Of a DNA stretch of 22,293 nt, positions 21,460 through 22,293 are shown in pieces. Positions within the stretch are counted from its first letter, which is position 1; each line of letters starts with the position of its first letter. The notes under the pieces are model-generated. The model saw nothing but the letters and a program-made list of their open reading frames with translations, had not been told where the DNA came from and did no database searches. The position numbers and the translations under genes were made by a program. Source of the stretch: DATCMA01 sp036563645 (lineage in GTDB: Bacteria; Actinomycetota; Actinomycetes; Mycobacteriales; Micromonosporaceae); the NCBI GenBank assembly GCA_036563645.1, contig DATCMA010000030.1, positions 1-22,293 on the forward strand, read 5' to 3'.

Positions 21460-22293
21460 ATGCCGGTATCGGTAACCATGCCCCGGCTGGGCGAGAGCGT
21501 CACCGAGGGCACGATCACCCGCTGGCTGAAGAAGGAGGGCGATCGGGTCGAGCTCGACGAACCTCTCGTCGAGGTCTCGACGGACAAGGTCGACACCGAG
21601 ATCCCCTCCCCAGCCTCCGGGGTGCTGACCAGGATCCTTGTCCGCGAGGACGAAACAGCGGAGGTGGGCAGCGAGCTGGCGATCATCGCCGGCGACGACG
21701 AGGCGCCCACCACCTCGACCCCGCCGTCCGCGGCACAGGCCGCCGCGCCGGCGGCGCCCGCCGCGCCCGCGGCCCCGGCCGCGCAGCCGGCCCCCGCCGC
21801 CCCGGAGCCGGCACCGGCCCCGCAGGCCTCGGCTCCCGCCGCCGCTCCGCAGGCGGCGGGTGGCGAGACCACGGTGCTGCGGATGCCCGCCCTCGGCGAG
21901 AGCGTCAGCGAGGGCACGATCACCCGCTGGCTGAAGAAGGTGGGCGAGACCGTCGAGGCGGATGAGCCTCTGGTCGAGGTGTCGACGGACAAGGTCGACA
22001 CCGAGATTCCGTCCCCCGCCACGGGCACCCTCGTCGAGATCAAGGTCCCTGAGGACGGGACCGCGGCGGTGGGCGCGGAGCTGGCGGTGATCGCTACTGG
22101 CGCCCCGGCCGCCGCTCCGGCTCCGGCTCCGCAGCCGGCCCCGGCTCCCGCCCCGCAGCCCACGCCGGGTGCCTCGTACGCCACTCCGGCTCCGGCGGCG
22201 GAGACGCCGCGCCCCGCGCAGGCTGAGCCCGCCGCTCAGCCCGCTCCGGCCCCGGCTGTGGCGGCCCCGGCCCCGAGCCCCGCACCTCAGCCC
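21460..22293 (+). CDS. sucB: Dihydrolipoamide acyltransferase (E2) of a 2-oxoacid dehydrogenase complex, N-terminal part
   Basis: The first 278 residues are present; the frame is open at the window end. Two lipoyl domains are visible (1-77 and about 136-212), each with the lipoylated lysine in VSTDKVDTE (K43 and K178). They are joined and followed by Ala/Pro-rich flexible linkers. The subunit-binding and acyltransferase catalytic domains must lie beyond 22293. The two domains share a 31-bp identical DNA run. AAGGAG at 21445-21450 lies 9 nt before the ATG. E2 swings lipoyl groups between E1 and the E3 encoded just upstream. By recall, M. tuberculosis DlaT (Rv2215) occupies this position. Whether it serves pyruvate, 2-oxoglutarate or both cannot be decided here; sucB and dlaT are both in use as names. 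Confidence 0.93.
   Translation, partial: MPVSVTMPRLGESVTEGTITRWLKKEGDRVELDEPLVEVSTDKVDTEIPSPASGVLTRILVREDETAEVGSELAIIAGDDEAPTTSTPPSAAQAAAPAAPAAPAAPAAQPAPAAPEPAPAPQASAPAAAPQAAGGETTVLRMPALGESVSEGTITRWLKKVGETVEADEPLVEVSTDKVDTEIPSPATGTLVEIKVPEDGTAAVGAELAVIATGAPAAAPAPAPQPAPAPAPQPTPGASYATPAPAAETPRPAQAEPAAQPAPAPAVAAPAPSPAPQP
21505..21940 (+). repeat. Direct repeat within the two lipoyl-domain coding segments
   Basis: A 31-bp sequence is identical at 21505-21535 and 21910-21940, offset 405 bp (135 codons). A second near-identical stretch surrounds the lipoyl lysine codons. It encodes EGTITRWLKK in both domains and reflects internal domain duplication. Confidence 0.9.

Noticed and set aside
1..22293. 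Mobile elements, CRISPR arrays, tRNA or rRNA genes
   Set aside because: No transposase or integrase motif, no regularly spaced repeats and no tRNA-like fold or rRNA segment was recognised on reading both strands; a tRNAscan or Infernal run would be needed to be certain.

Overview
The window is high-GC DNA of about 70% G+C by eye, with GTG and TTG starts, GGAGG-type ribosome sites and densely packed genes. It comes from an actinomycete. The gene content parallels a Mycobacterium tuberculosis block as I recall it: adenosine kinase (Rv2202c), HesB/ErpA protein (Rv2204c), glycerate kinase (Rv2205c), cobT, cobS, leucyl aminopeptidase and dihydrolipoamide acyltransferase. The genus cannot be named from the sequence alone. 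No rRNA, tRNA, CRISPR array, insertion sequence or phage gene was seen, and no gene-free stretch exceeds 300 bases.

Layout. (1) 1-2486, plus strand: the C-terminus of an AMP-forming acyl-CoA ligase, a polytopic membrane protein and a metal-dependent amidohydrolase, probably one catabolic operon cut by the window edge. (2) 2552-5403, minus strand: glycerate kinase, ErpA-like iron-sulfur carrier and adenosine kinase. (3) 5462-8851, plus strand: quinolinate synthase (nadA), an actinobacterial MurA and a DUF3043 membrane protein. (4) 8875-10469: an azlC-azlD branched-chain amino acid exporter on the minus strand, divergent from an XRE/cupin regulator. Their shared promoter region holds an inverted repeat lying on the azlC -35 box. 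(5) 10736-13741, plus strand: a large Pro-rich/TPR-like/WG-repeat protein and an aldo/keto reductase. (6) 13865-14903, minus strand: a 66-residue protein and a site-2-type intramembrane protease. (7) 15045-17631, plus strand: a CobU-CobT fusion and CobS, for assembly of the cobalamin nucleotide loop. (8) 17859-22293: leucyl aminopeptidase, a small convergent conserved gene, dihydrolipoamide dehydrogenase (E3) and the start of the dihydrolipoamide acyltransferase (E2), which runs off the end.

Most of this is core metabolism: NAD, peptidoglycan, cobalamin, Fe-S clusters and 2-oxoacid dehydrogenases. The least explained parts are these: a 30-bp duplication of the cobS ribosome site and start codon, which creates a 10-codon upstream ORF; the CobT half of the fusion, which lacks the canonical GEMGIGNTT loop; the WG-repeat protein with its structured upstream region; the amidohydrolase, which lacks the usual glutamate after its third metal histidine; and the azl operator. 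Three genes (DUF3043, aldo/keto reductase, cobU-cobT) have a TAnnnT hexamer 6-7 nt before the start codon, consistent with leaderless transcripts.
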